Source: Syntrophaceae bacterium UBA7520 (lineage in GTDB: Bacteria; Desulfobacterota; Syntrophia; Syntrophales; Smithellaceae). Taken from it: a DNA stretch of 29,744 nt. Of the stretch, positions 8,138 to 14,567 are shown piece by piece. Positions within the stretch are counted from its first letter, which is position 1, and each line of letters starts with the position of its first letter. The stretch is taken from positions 1 to 29,744 of the forward strand of contig DLNC01000006.1 of the NCBI GenBank assembly GCA_002478265.1, given 5' to 3'. Position numbers and translations under genes: made by a program. The notes beneath the pieces are model-generated. The model worked only from the letters and a program-made list of their open reading frames with translations, was not told the DNA's origin and searched no databases.

Positions 8138-8812
8138 GTGACCACAGTGTTTCAAGAAAGGTCAAGTTGCGCCATATGTGGAAATGAAAAAGAATTTGTG
8201 AAGATTTACAGCACAAACTCGTTTGGTTCACCGGACCTTGATACGCGCCCGCCGGAGATGATGAGATCCACCATGCATGCCTGGGTTCAGCAATGCCCGG
8301 AATGTGGCTACTGCGCTTCCGATGTCGTCAAAGCACCGCCGGAGGCTAAAAAAATAATCGAAGACGAAAAATATAAAAGCCAGCTAAAAGATGAAAAATA
8401 CCCGAAATTGGCAAGCTTATTTATATGCATGTCTATTATTGAAGAGCAGGCGGGCAATTACGTGAACGCGATGTGGGCCTTAATACACGCGGCATGGGTT
8501 TGCGATGACAGTGAACATCCGAATGAAGCGAAGACCTGCCGGAACCGGGCGGTAGAAATGCTGCTTACTGCCGAAAGATACGGCAAGAAATTGACAAAAC
8601 AAAAAGGCAGCATCACCGCGATTCTCGTTGACCTGCTGAGAAGATCCGGCCGCCTGGAAGATGCAAGAGAAGCGATTGCACAGCGCCGCGCGGAAATATC
8701 CGAAAAAACAATAATTACCATCCTTGATTTTCAATCAGCCCTTATCAAAAAGGGTGATGTATCTTGCTACACTGTTTCTCAAGCTATGAAAAATAAAAGT
8801 GAGAAAAAATAG
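8138..8812 (+). CDS. Zinc-ribbon protein, DUF2225-like
   Basis: A 224-residue protein starting at GTG 8138, supported by AAGGAGGT 7 nt upstream. Two CxxC knuckles (CAIC near residue 11 and CPEC near residue 50, followed by GYCASD) with the intervening SFGSPDLDTRPP and W.QQCPECGY patterns resemble the DUF2225 family. The C-terminal two thirds is alpha-helical, with TPR-like pairs (EEQAGNYVNAMWALIHAAWVC, LEDAREAIAQRR), as in other DUF2225 members. No function is established. Its placement between two Sel1-repeat genes suggests that the three products act together, possibly in a scaffold assembly, but this is inference. Confidence 0.65.
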   Translation: MTTVFQERSSCAICGNEKEFVKIYSTNSFGSPDLDTRPPEMMRSTMHAWVQQCPECGYCASDVVKAPPEAKKIIEDEKYKSQLKDEKYPKLASLFICMSIIEEQAGNYVNAMWALIHAAWVCDDSEHPNEAKTCRNRAVEMLLTAERYGKKLTKQKGSITAILVDLLRRSGRLEDAREAIAQRRAEISEKTIITILDFQSALIKKGDVSCYTVSQAMKNKSEKK

Positions 8813-8878
8813 TTTGTTGAGTAGGAAAGGAGATTGAAAATAGCATTTACCGGATAAAATAACTATGGAGGCGCCAGG

Positions 8879-9085
8879 ATGGGGTCCGTAATTAACATGG
8901 ATTATTATAGATTAAAAAAATTTGCCAAGCAGGGTGATGCACAGTCACAATATTATCTGGGTAAAATGTATCTGGAAGGCAAAGAGGTTGATCAGGACTA
9001 TACCGCGGCAATGAAGTGGCTTTCCATAGCCGCCGCACAGGGAAACGCCCAAGCCAAAGAAGTATTGAAGCTGCTCAAAGAATGA
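8879..9085 (+). CDS. Small single-repeat Sel1 protein
   Basis: A 68-residue protein containing essentially one complete Sel1 unit (AKQGDAQSQYYLGKMYLEGK) and the start of a second (AAMKWLSIAAAQGNAQAKE). GGAGG stands 7 nt before ATG 8879, so it is translated on its own rather than being only a remnant of the larger Sel1 gene at 6941. It could be a cut-down paralogue. A second good-looking ribosome site (AAAGGAG near 8826) has no start codon behind it. The function is presumably protein binding. Confidence 0.7.
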   Translation: MGSVINMDYYRLKKFAKQGDAQSQYYLGKMYLEGKEVDQDYTAAMKWLSIAAAQGNAQAKEVLKLLKE

Positions 9086-9135
9086 TGCCCAATTAATTCA
9101 ATTACATAGCAAAAAGGCTAAGTCCCTGCGAATAT

Positions 9136-9153
9136 GCGACATATCCTTGTCGC
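9136..9153. promoter_or_regulatory. Gapped palindrome, copy 3 of 3 (perfect GCGACA-N6-TGTCGC)
   Basis: The best copy: both 6-bp arms are perfect complements (9136-9141 and 9148-9153) around the gap TATCCT. It lies about 200 nt before the Hsp70-like gene, with a decayed coding stretch in between, and about 50 nt after the small Sel1 gene. Confidence 0.5.
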
Positions 9154-9185
9154 TGTAGTGTTGAGCTGTTCTGTAAAACCGTTAA

Positions 9186-9362
9186 ACTCGATACCTCAAA
9201 GGAGATTATCATGAAGGCATTGCGCCTGATTATCTGGTCGCAGATGACCTGACTAATCCCCTAGGCAGCACCGAAGAAGGCCTGACAAGGGCGGCGCTCG
9301 AATACATAAGCCGGGGAATTGTTTCCGCGGCAAGACAAAATATAGAGGTAAAGTATGAATGA
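9186..9362 (+). pseudogene. Decayed coding remnant, possibly the C-terminus of an S41-type peptidase
   Basis: This frame is open from just after a TAA (9183-9185) to a TGA (9360-9362) and reads like real protein (GIAPDYLVADDLTNPLGS, then EGLTRAALEYISRGI), but it has no ATG, GTG or TTG start. A G(I/V)xPDxxV pattern followed by a short spacer and ALEYL-like helix is how C-terminal processing proteases (peptidase S41) end, so this may be a leftover of such a gene. A ribosome site AAAGGAG precedes an ATG at 9211 in another frame that stops after 13 codons, which could mark a frameshift. The stop overlaps the Hsp70 start codon. Family assignment is weak. Confidence 0.3.
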
Positions 9363-11778
9363 TCTGAGTATCTTTATTTCGGGTATTGATACCCCGAGGC
9401 GCAATCTTTCAGTGAACGCCTATGGAATTGATTTAGGCACAACTAATTCCTGCGTTGCCCGGGCAAGCTGGAAACCCGGTGAAAAGCCCATCTGCGATGT
9501 TATAAATATCAATCAGCCCCTTTGGCCTGAAGGCAATGTGGAAAGCCCCCTGGTGCCATCGGTTATTGCTCTGGCCGGAACAGAAGACAAAATCGTCGGC
9601 GCGGGAGCAAAAAAACTGCGGGCAAGGCCGCAGGATGCTAACCTCATGCCGGAGCGGGATCTTTTTTATGAAACAAAAAACGATATCGGTTTGCGCAAGA
9701 CCTATCACCGCGCTGATGAAGCTTATGGCAGCGCCGCGAAAATAGCCGGGCATTTGCTGCGCTACCTGAAGGATTCGGCGATTAATGGCCAGGGCAAAAA
9801 CGCTTCCATCAACGTAACCGTTCCCGCTTCTTTTCAGATTAACCAGCGTCGGGACACGCTCTTGGCCTGCCAGTTTGCCGGTCTTAAATTGCGCGATGAT
9901 GATTTGCTGGATGAACCCACGGCGGCGCTGATTGATTACATCATGAGCGGAAAGGCCCAGCATTCATTTGAGCCGGGCAAAACAACGCAATGCGTGGTCT
10001 TTGATTTCGGCGGCGGCACCTGTGACGTGGCGGTTATGGAGATTATTGTTGATAAAAGAACAAAGCAGGTGCTGATGAGCCAGATTGCCGTTTCCCGTTA
10101 CCACCGCTTGGGCGGCGGGGATTTGGATACGGCGATTGTCCACGAAGCGCTTATTCCCCGTCTGCTCAAAGAAAACGGTTTGGCGCCGCTTGACCTTACC
10201 TGGGCGGAAAAGAAACGCGGGCTGGAACCACAGCTTCTGGGCACCGCGGAAAAGCTCAAAGAGTCTCTTTGCCGCGGCATAAATCACCTGCGTAGACTGC
10301 GCAAATATGACAAGGTGGACAAGGAAAAAGTCAAGGCGCGCTGCTCCAGCGTGGATATCTATTTGGGAAAACGCTCATTTTATCTATCTGATCCGACGCT
10401 CAGCGCTGCCGAATGGGAAAAAATCCTCGAGCCGTTTCTGGATAGGGATCTTCTTTTTGCCAGGCAGACGGATTATCGCCTGACGCAGTCTATCTTCGCG
10501 CCACTGCAGGACGCGCTCGATCGGGCGGGACGCAACCCGGAGGACATTGATTTTTGCCTGATGGTTGGAGGCAGTTCGCTCATTCCCCAGGTGAGAGACG
10601 CGGTGGAAGAATATTTTCAAAAAAGCGCCGTCGGTTATTTTGATGATCCAATGGATATCCAGCTATCTGTCGCCCGCGGCGCGGCCTGGAACGCCTTATA
10701 TAAAAAACTGACGAACAGAAACCTTATCCGCGCGGTTGTCCAGGAAGACCTGGCGCTCATGACGAGAGGCCAGGCGCTGTATCCGCTTATTCCCGCGCGC
10801 GCGGTTTTGCCTTATCCCGCGGAAAATGACTGGGCGCGTGTGGAGCTGGAGATTCCCCCGCAGGCGGATTTATTCACCGATAAACTTCTTTTTAAGATTG
10901 TGGGCGCTACCGAAAGACAGATAATACTGCATGAAATTTGGGATATCCCGGAATATGTCGAGGCGGGAACGGAAATCATCATGGAATATAATATGACGGC
11001 GGGCAAGCAGTTCCATTGCCGCGCATTCTTAAAGGATAACCCGGAAGTCGCTTTTGAGCATTCTGTGGAAAACCCGCTGGTGAATATTGTGAACCCCGGC
11101 TCTACGCGCCTTTTTATTGAAGAAAAGGAAGAGGAACTGAGAAAAAAGGGAGGAGGCTCGGCGGATGATGTGGATGATTTTGTGAAGATTGCCACCTCTT
11201 ACGCGGAATTGAATCAGAAAGAGAGGGCCATTAACTGGCTCAGGTCTGCCCTGAATAAACTCGGGCGCGCGGACTCTTCTATTCTTAGTCTTCAGGCAAG
11301 CTATTATGACGAACTGGGTGACCACGCAAGAGCGGAAAAACTTTACCGCGAGGCAGATCGGGCGACAACCTCCTGGGGCGGGCCGCTGTTTAACCTTGCC
11401 TTGAGTTATTATCACCGAGCCCACTACCAGAAGGCGATTGAATTGGTTGATCAGGCGGGGAAAAAAGGCGGAGCAAAGGGCCATCATCTTACGCTGAAGG
11501 CAATGTGCCTGGACAAAAGCGAACCTAACAAAGATCACAAGTTTATCTATCAACAGGCAATTAAAGCTTTCGGCGCTGTGGCGCTGCTTTCGGAATGGGA
11601 ACTGGGCTGGTATTTAACCGCCGTGCAGGCCGTGGGAGACACGAAAGCAATCAAGGATGCGGAAGAAGAAAGAAAAAAAAGAAATAAAAAAGGAATGCCG
11701 GAAGTGGATGAAGACGCGTTATTGCCGTCAGTCAAGGGCGGACTGGCGCAAAGAAAAAAGACGATGTTTGATTTTTAG
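9355..11778 (+). CDS. Hsp70/DnaK-like ATPase fused to C-terminal TPR repeats
   Basis: An 807-residue protein. Residues 22-480 form an Hsp70 nucleotide-binding domain: phosphate-1 YGIDLGTTNS (23-32), the phosphate-2 loop FDFGGGTCDVAV, and the adenosine motif VGGSSLIPQVRDAV. The region after it (about 480-620) is beta-rich but not a normal DnaK substrate-binding domain. Residues about 625-770 contain TPR-like pairs (YAELNQKERAINWLRSALNK, GDHARAEKLYREAD, FNLALSYYHRAHYQKAIELV). The tail is Lys-rich. Such Hsp70 homologues are not the general DnaK: no grpE or dnaJ is nearby, and client binding has probably been replaced by TPR-mediated recruitment. The cytoplasmic location follows from the lack of a signal peptide. 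AGAGGT precedes the ATG. It is preceded by palindrome copy 3. Confidence 0.85.
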   Translation: MNDLSIFISGIDTPRRNLSVNAYGIDLGTTNSCVARASWKPGEKPICDVININQPLWPEGNVESPLVPSVIALAGTEDKIVGAGAKKLRARPQDANLMPERDLFYETKNDIGLRKTYHRADEAYGSAAKIAGHLLRYLKDSAINGQGKNASINVTVPASFQINQRRDTLLACQFAGLKLRDDDLLDEPTAALIDYIMSGKAQHSFEPGKTTQCVVFDFGGGTCDVAVMEIIVDKRTKQVLMSQIAVSRYHRLGGGDLDTAIVHEALIPRLLKENGLAPLDLTWAEKKRGLEPQLLGTAEKLKESLCRGINHLRRLRKYDKVDKEKVKARCSSVDIYLGKRSFYLSDPTLSAAEWEKILEPFLDRDLLFARQTDYRLTQSIFAPLQDALDRAGRNPEDIDFCLMVGGSSLIPQVRDAVEEYFQKSAVGYFDDPMDIQLSVARGAAWNALYKKLTNRNLIRAVVQEDLALMTRGQALYPLIPARAVLPYPAENDWARVELEIPPQADLFTDKLLFKIVGATERQIILHEIWDIPEYVEAGTEIIMEYNMTAGKQFHCRAFLKDNPEVAFEHSVENPLVNIVNPGSTRLFIEEKEEELRKKGGGSADDVDDFVKIATSYAELNQKERAINWLRSALNKLGRADSSILSLQASYYDELGDHARAEKLYREADRATTSWGGPLFNLALSYYHRAHYQKAIELVDQAGKKGGAKGHHLTLKAMCLDKSEPNKDHKFIYQQAIKAFGAVALLSEWELGWYLTAVQAVGDTKAIKDAEEERKKRNKKGMPEVDEDALLPSVKGGLAQRKKTMFDF

Positions 11779-11790
11779 CTTTTGTCTTGC

Positions 11791-12016
11791 GTCATTGCGA
11801 GGAACGTAAGTGACGAAGCAATCTTTATTTCATTGTCATTGCGTATCGCGCGTTAGCGGGGTGAAGCAATCCGACTGCTTGCCCGGCAGGGAACCACAGC
11901 GCATGCAGGGTATGCTCGGGCAGTCGTTGCGAGGCGGCGCAAGCTGCCGTGGCAATTTCTATTTCTGTGGTCATTGCGAACGCAGTGAAGCAATCTATTT
12001 TCTTCCTTCATTGCGA
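11791..12016. repeat. Cluster of REP-like ATTGC...GCAAT palindromic repeats
   Basis: At least four imperfect stem-loop units bounded by (A/G)TTGC and GCAAT: 11794-11822, 11838-11870, 11926-11956 and 11973-11994, with a partial start at 12009-12016. They match the pattern ATTGCGAGG...GACGAAGCAATC that occurs as an interspersed repeat in many deltaproteobacteria and other bacteria. Between units 2 and 3, GACTGC near 11873 and GCAGTC near 11920 form an outer stem. They directly follow the Hsp70 gene stop and may act as its transcript end. Short open frames through this area are not genes. Confidence 0.75.
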
Positions 12017-12027
12017 TCTTTTTTAAG

Positions 12028-12062
12028 GTAAACAATTTATAGATGAATAAATATTTGTTTAC
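12028..12062. promoter_or_regulatory. 8-bp perfect inverted repeat in the AT-rich gap upstream of cas6
   Basis: GTAAACAA (12028-12035) and TTGTTTAC (12055-12062) are exact reverse complements separated by 19 AT-rich bases. The right arm lies inside a 12-mer, TATTTGTTTACA (12052-12063), that recurs at 21045-21056 ahead of the abiE genes. The rest of the gap (12063-12260) is AT-rich with no gene; it holds a TATAAT at 12173-12178 without a convincing -35 box, which could drive cas6. Operator function is inference. Confidence 0.35.
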
Positions 12063-12260
12063 ATTGGCTTGATATTTTATTAAATTTACAATTAGTGTAT
12101 CGAAACTGCATCAGTTATCAATTGCCAGTTGATTTGGATTTTAAGGATTAAATGAAACATCGGCAATAAATATATAATAGTTCAATAAATAAACGCGTGT
12201 TGAAGCTGTGTAAAGTATGTGCATGGTAAATAGAATACACTTTGTTGGATAGTAGTTGCC

Positions 12261-13211
12261 ATGAAATATGGTAGATACACGTTTACTTGTCTTGTAAAAG
12301 ATGAAGCCATACTGCCCCCTTACAAGGGTTCCACGCTCCGGGGTATTTTTGGGCATGCATTAAAGAAAGTGGTTTGCGCCCTGAAAAAGCTAAACTGCGC
12401 CGACTGCCTGCTTGCCGACCGCTGCATTTACCCCACTGTTTTTGAAATACCCGCAAAACGGGAAGAAACAACTGGACGAAGGCGCATCGCGCATCCACCA
12501 CATCCTTATGTCATCGAACCGCCACCCGACAACAAAACCAGCTATCTAGAGGGTGACAAGCTGGATTTTTCTCTCATCCTGTTCGGTGCTGCCTGCGATA
12601 ACCTGGCGTATTTCATCTATGCATTTGAACAGATCGGCTCAAATGGCATCGGCAAACGCATTGACGGAAAAGGCGGAACCTTTTCACTTCAGGAAGTCTG
12701 TTCGCAAGGCGATGTTGTTTACGGCAGATCTGATCGTAAAATCTGCAAGCCATCCAAAACGCCGGAAATAACCGGAGCAATGTTTTCTGAAGAAACGGGT
12801 GCAGGACCTTTCAGCATCGAAGTGGAGCTGGTCACGCCGCTTCGCCTAAAATATCAAAACGGACTGAAAGCCGATCTGCCGTTTGACGTCCTGACACGGG
12901 CCATGCTTCGGCGGATCTCATCGCTTTTTGAATACCACGGCGAATGCGAACCAGCTTTGGACTATCGCGGGTTGGTTGCGCGAGCAAAAAACGTTGCTGT
13001 CAAAGAATCACATATCGGCTGGTACGACTGGCGGCGCTATTCCAATCGTCAGGAACAAGCCATGATGATGGGCGGTATGGTCGGCAAAATTATTTATGAA
13101 AACGTGCCGGGAGAATATCTGCCACTTTTGCGTTTTTGCGAACTGGCACATCTGGGAAAGCAAACGACGTTTGGGTTGGGAAGAATCCAGGTTCAGACCA
13201 GCAACACGTAG
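12261..13211 (+). CDS. cas6: Cas6 pre-crRNA endoribonuclease (PF10040-type)
   Basis: A 316-residue RAMP-fold RNase that cuts the CRISPR transcript inside each repeat to give crRNAs with an 8-nt 5' tag. The N-terminus (LPPYKGSTLRGIFGHALKKVVC) and the Cys cluster C-ADC-LLADRC-IY..VFE match the Cas6 family that carries CxxC...C; the C-terminal glycine loop (GKQTTFGLGRIQVQ) is the RAMP signature. Its position at the left end of the Csm locus supports the call. No strong ribosome site precedes ATG 12261, but the protein begins where the family begins. The catalytic His cannot be named with confidence. The ring nuclease gene follows after 56 nt. Confidence 0.88.
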   Translation: MKYGRYTFTCLVKDEAILPPYKGSTLRGIFGHALKKVVCALKKLNCADCLLADRCIYPTVFEIPAKREETTGRRRIAHPPHPYVIEPPPDNKTSYLEGDKLDFSLILFGAACDNLAYFIYAFEQIGSNGIGKRIDGKGGTFSLQEVCSQGDVVYGRSDRKICKPSKTPEITGAMFSEETGAGPFSIEVELVTPLRLKYQNGLKADLPFDVLTRAMLRRISSLFEYHGECEPALDYRGLVARAKNVAVKESHIGWYDWRRYSNRQEQAMMMGGMVGKIIYENVPGEYLPLLRFCELAHLGKQTTFGLGRIQVQTSNT

Positions 13212-13267
13212 GGCGCGGTCTGCCGAACGCGCCGCGAGACAATTGTTGTTTCGTAAAGGAGAGATTC

Positions 13268-14377
13268 ATGTCCAACATCCTTCTGGCCATTGCGGGCCTG
13301 AGCCCGCAGGTGATCACCGAAACACTCTACGCCCTTCATCAAGACGGTGCCTGTGTAAACGAAATTCACGTCCTCACCACAAGCACGGGACGCGACCGAA
13401 TTCTTTCGGGACTCCTTGCCCCGCACGATGGCCACTTTCACCGGTATTTAAAAGACTATGGTATCGATCCACGGTCGATCCGCTTTGAAATGGAATGCGT
13501 TCACGTCCTGCGCGATAAAACCGGCCGTCCTTTAGACGACATCGCTGGTGCGAAGGATAATGAAATTTTGCTCAACGCCTGCCTTACTTTGACGCACCGC
13601 GTCACCGAGCGTTCTGATGACACAGTTTTCTTTTCCATCGCCGGAGGGAGGAAAACCATGAGTGCTTGCCTGATGACCGCGGCGCAGTTCTATGGCCGTT
13701 CTCATGATCGCATTTATCATGTACTCATTTCTCCCGAATTTGAAAACCATCCGGACTTCTATTATCCCCCCAGGAAACCTGTCATGCTGGAGATGACAGA
13801 CGGTCGTGGCGGCAAGATTTGGAGAGACACATCATCCGCGGCCATCACCCTTGTGCCCATTCCCTTTATTTCTTTAAGAGACGCCATCCGCGATCCAACA
13901 ACCGGCCGGGTTCAGACGCCCGCGAAACTTTTGCGTCACCTGATTCGCGAACGCGAAGAACCACTGATTGTCGATCTCGCGCAGGGTAAAATCATCTACA
14001 AAAGGAAGGAACTGGCGATGATGCCATCGCGACTCGCGCTTTACGCCTTTCTGGCAGACCGGAAACTTGACTGCCGTCTGGTACGCGCCGGATGTGGCGG
14101 CTGCACGGATTGCTACCTCGACTATGAACAAATCAGCAATGCGCAGGCCGTCATTACAGACATTTACAGGAAGATAGGCGGAACGACGGAAGGCAAAGGC
14201 ATCTGCGCTCTGGAGAAGGACGAGCTGCGATCCTATGTCAGCAAAATCCGGCAGGATATCGGGCGGGCCTTTGGCGCGACTGCGGCACAGCAACTAGCCG
14301 TAACATCCGCAGGTAGAAAACCCGGCACGCGCTACGGCATTGGAATGGATCGGGAAAAGATAAGACTGGTTCAATGA
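13268..14377 (+). CDS. CARF-domain protein, NE0113 family (TIGR02584), probable ring nuclease
   Basis: A 369-residue protein of the Cas_NE0113 family. The Rossmann-like CARF domain starts ILLAIAGLSPQVITETLYAL, has VLTTSTGRDRI (residues 35-45) and the ligand-loop motif SIAGGRKTMS (123-132). Members are associated with cyclic-oligoadenylate binding and are often annotated as ring nucleases, which would degrade the second messenger made by Cas10 and end the response; cOA cleavage here is inferred. After about residue 250 there is a helical region and a Cys cluster (GCGGCTDC) of unknown role; no HEPN motif is seen. ATG 13268 has AAAGGAGAG upstream; the frame is open back to 13136 but that would overlap cas6. 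Confidence 0.75.
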   Translation: MSNILLAIAGLSPQVITETLYALHQDGACVNEIHVLTTSTGRDRILSGLLAPHDGHFHRYLKDYGIDPRSIRFEMECVHVLRDKTGRPLDDIAGAKDNEILLNACLTLTHRVTERSDDTVFFSIAGGRKTMSACLMTAAQFYGRSHDRIYHVLISPEFENHPDFYYPPRKPVMLEMTDGRGGKIWRDTSSAAITLVPIPFISLRDAIRDPTTGRVQTPAKLLRHLIREREEPLIVDLAQGKIIYKRKELAMMPSRLALYAFLADRKLDCRLVRAGCGGCTDCYLDYEQISNAQAVITDIYRKIGGTTEGKGICALEKDELRSYVSKIRQDIGRAFGATAAQQLAVTSAGRKPGTRYGIGMDREKIRLVQ

Positions 14378-14485
14378 TAGAAACAATGAATTTTAATATA
14401 TATATGCAATGACCAGAAAGTCCGCAGTAAAAAGCGAAAAAAAGCCGGGTTGTGCCCGCGTACAAATACCTGCTGGAAGAATAAC

Positions 14486-14503
14486 CGCGGCAACGTTGCC
14501 GCG
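14486..14503. promoter_or_regulatory. 18-bp perfect palindrome upstream of cas10
   Basis: CGCGGCAACGTTGCCGCG is a perfect palindrome in the 190-nt gap between the ring nuclease and cas10, centred 73 nt before the cas10 ATG. Its inner 14 bp (CGGCAACGTTGCCG) recurs exactly at 23890-23903 before cas1. An operator for a dimeric regulator is likely; a transcript hairpin is the alternative, though no T-run follows. Confidence 0.5.
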
Positions 14504-14567
14504 CTGGATAAAATAAAAAGGAATTTGTTAACATGCACACGAACCAAAAAAGCGGGGGAGGTTTTTT

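Noticed and set aside
11810..12031. Open frames on both strands downstream of the Hsp70 gene
   Set aside because: They fall in the REP-like repeat cluster and translate the repeats.
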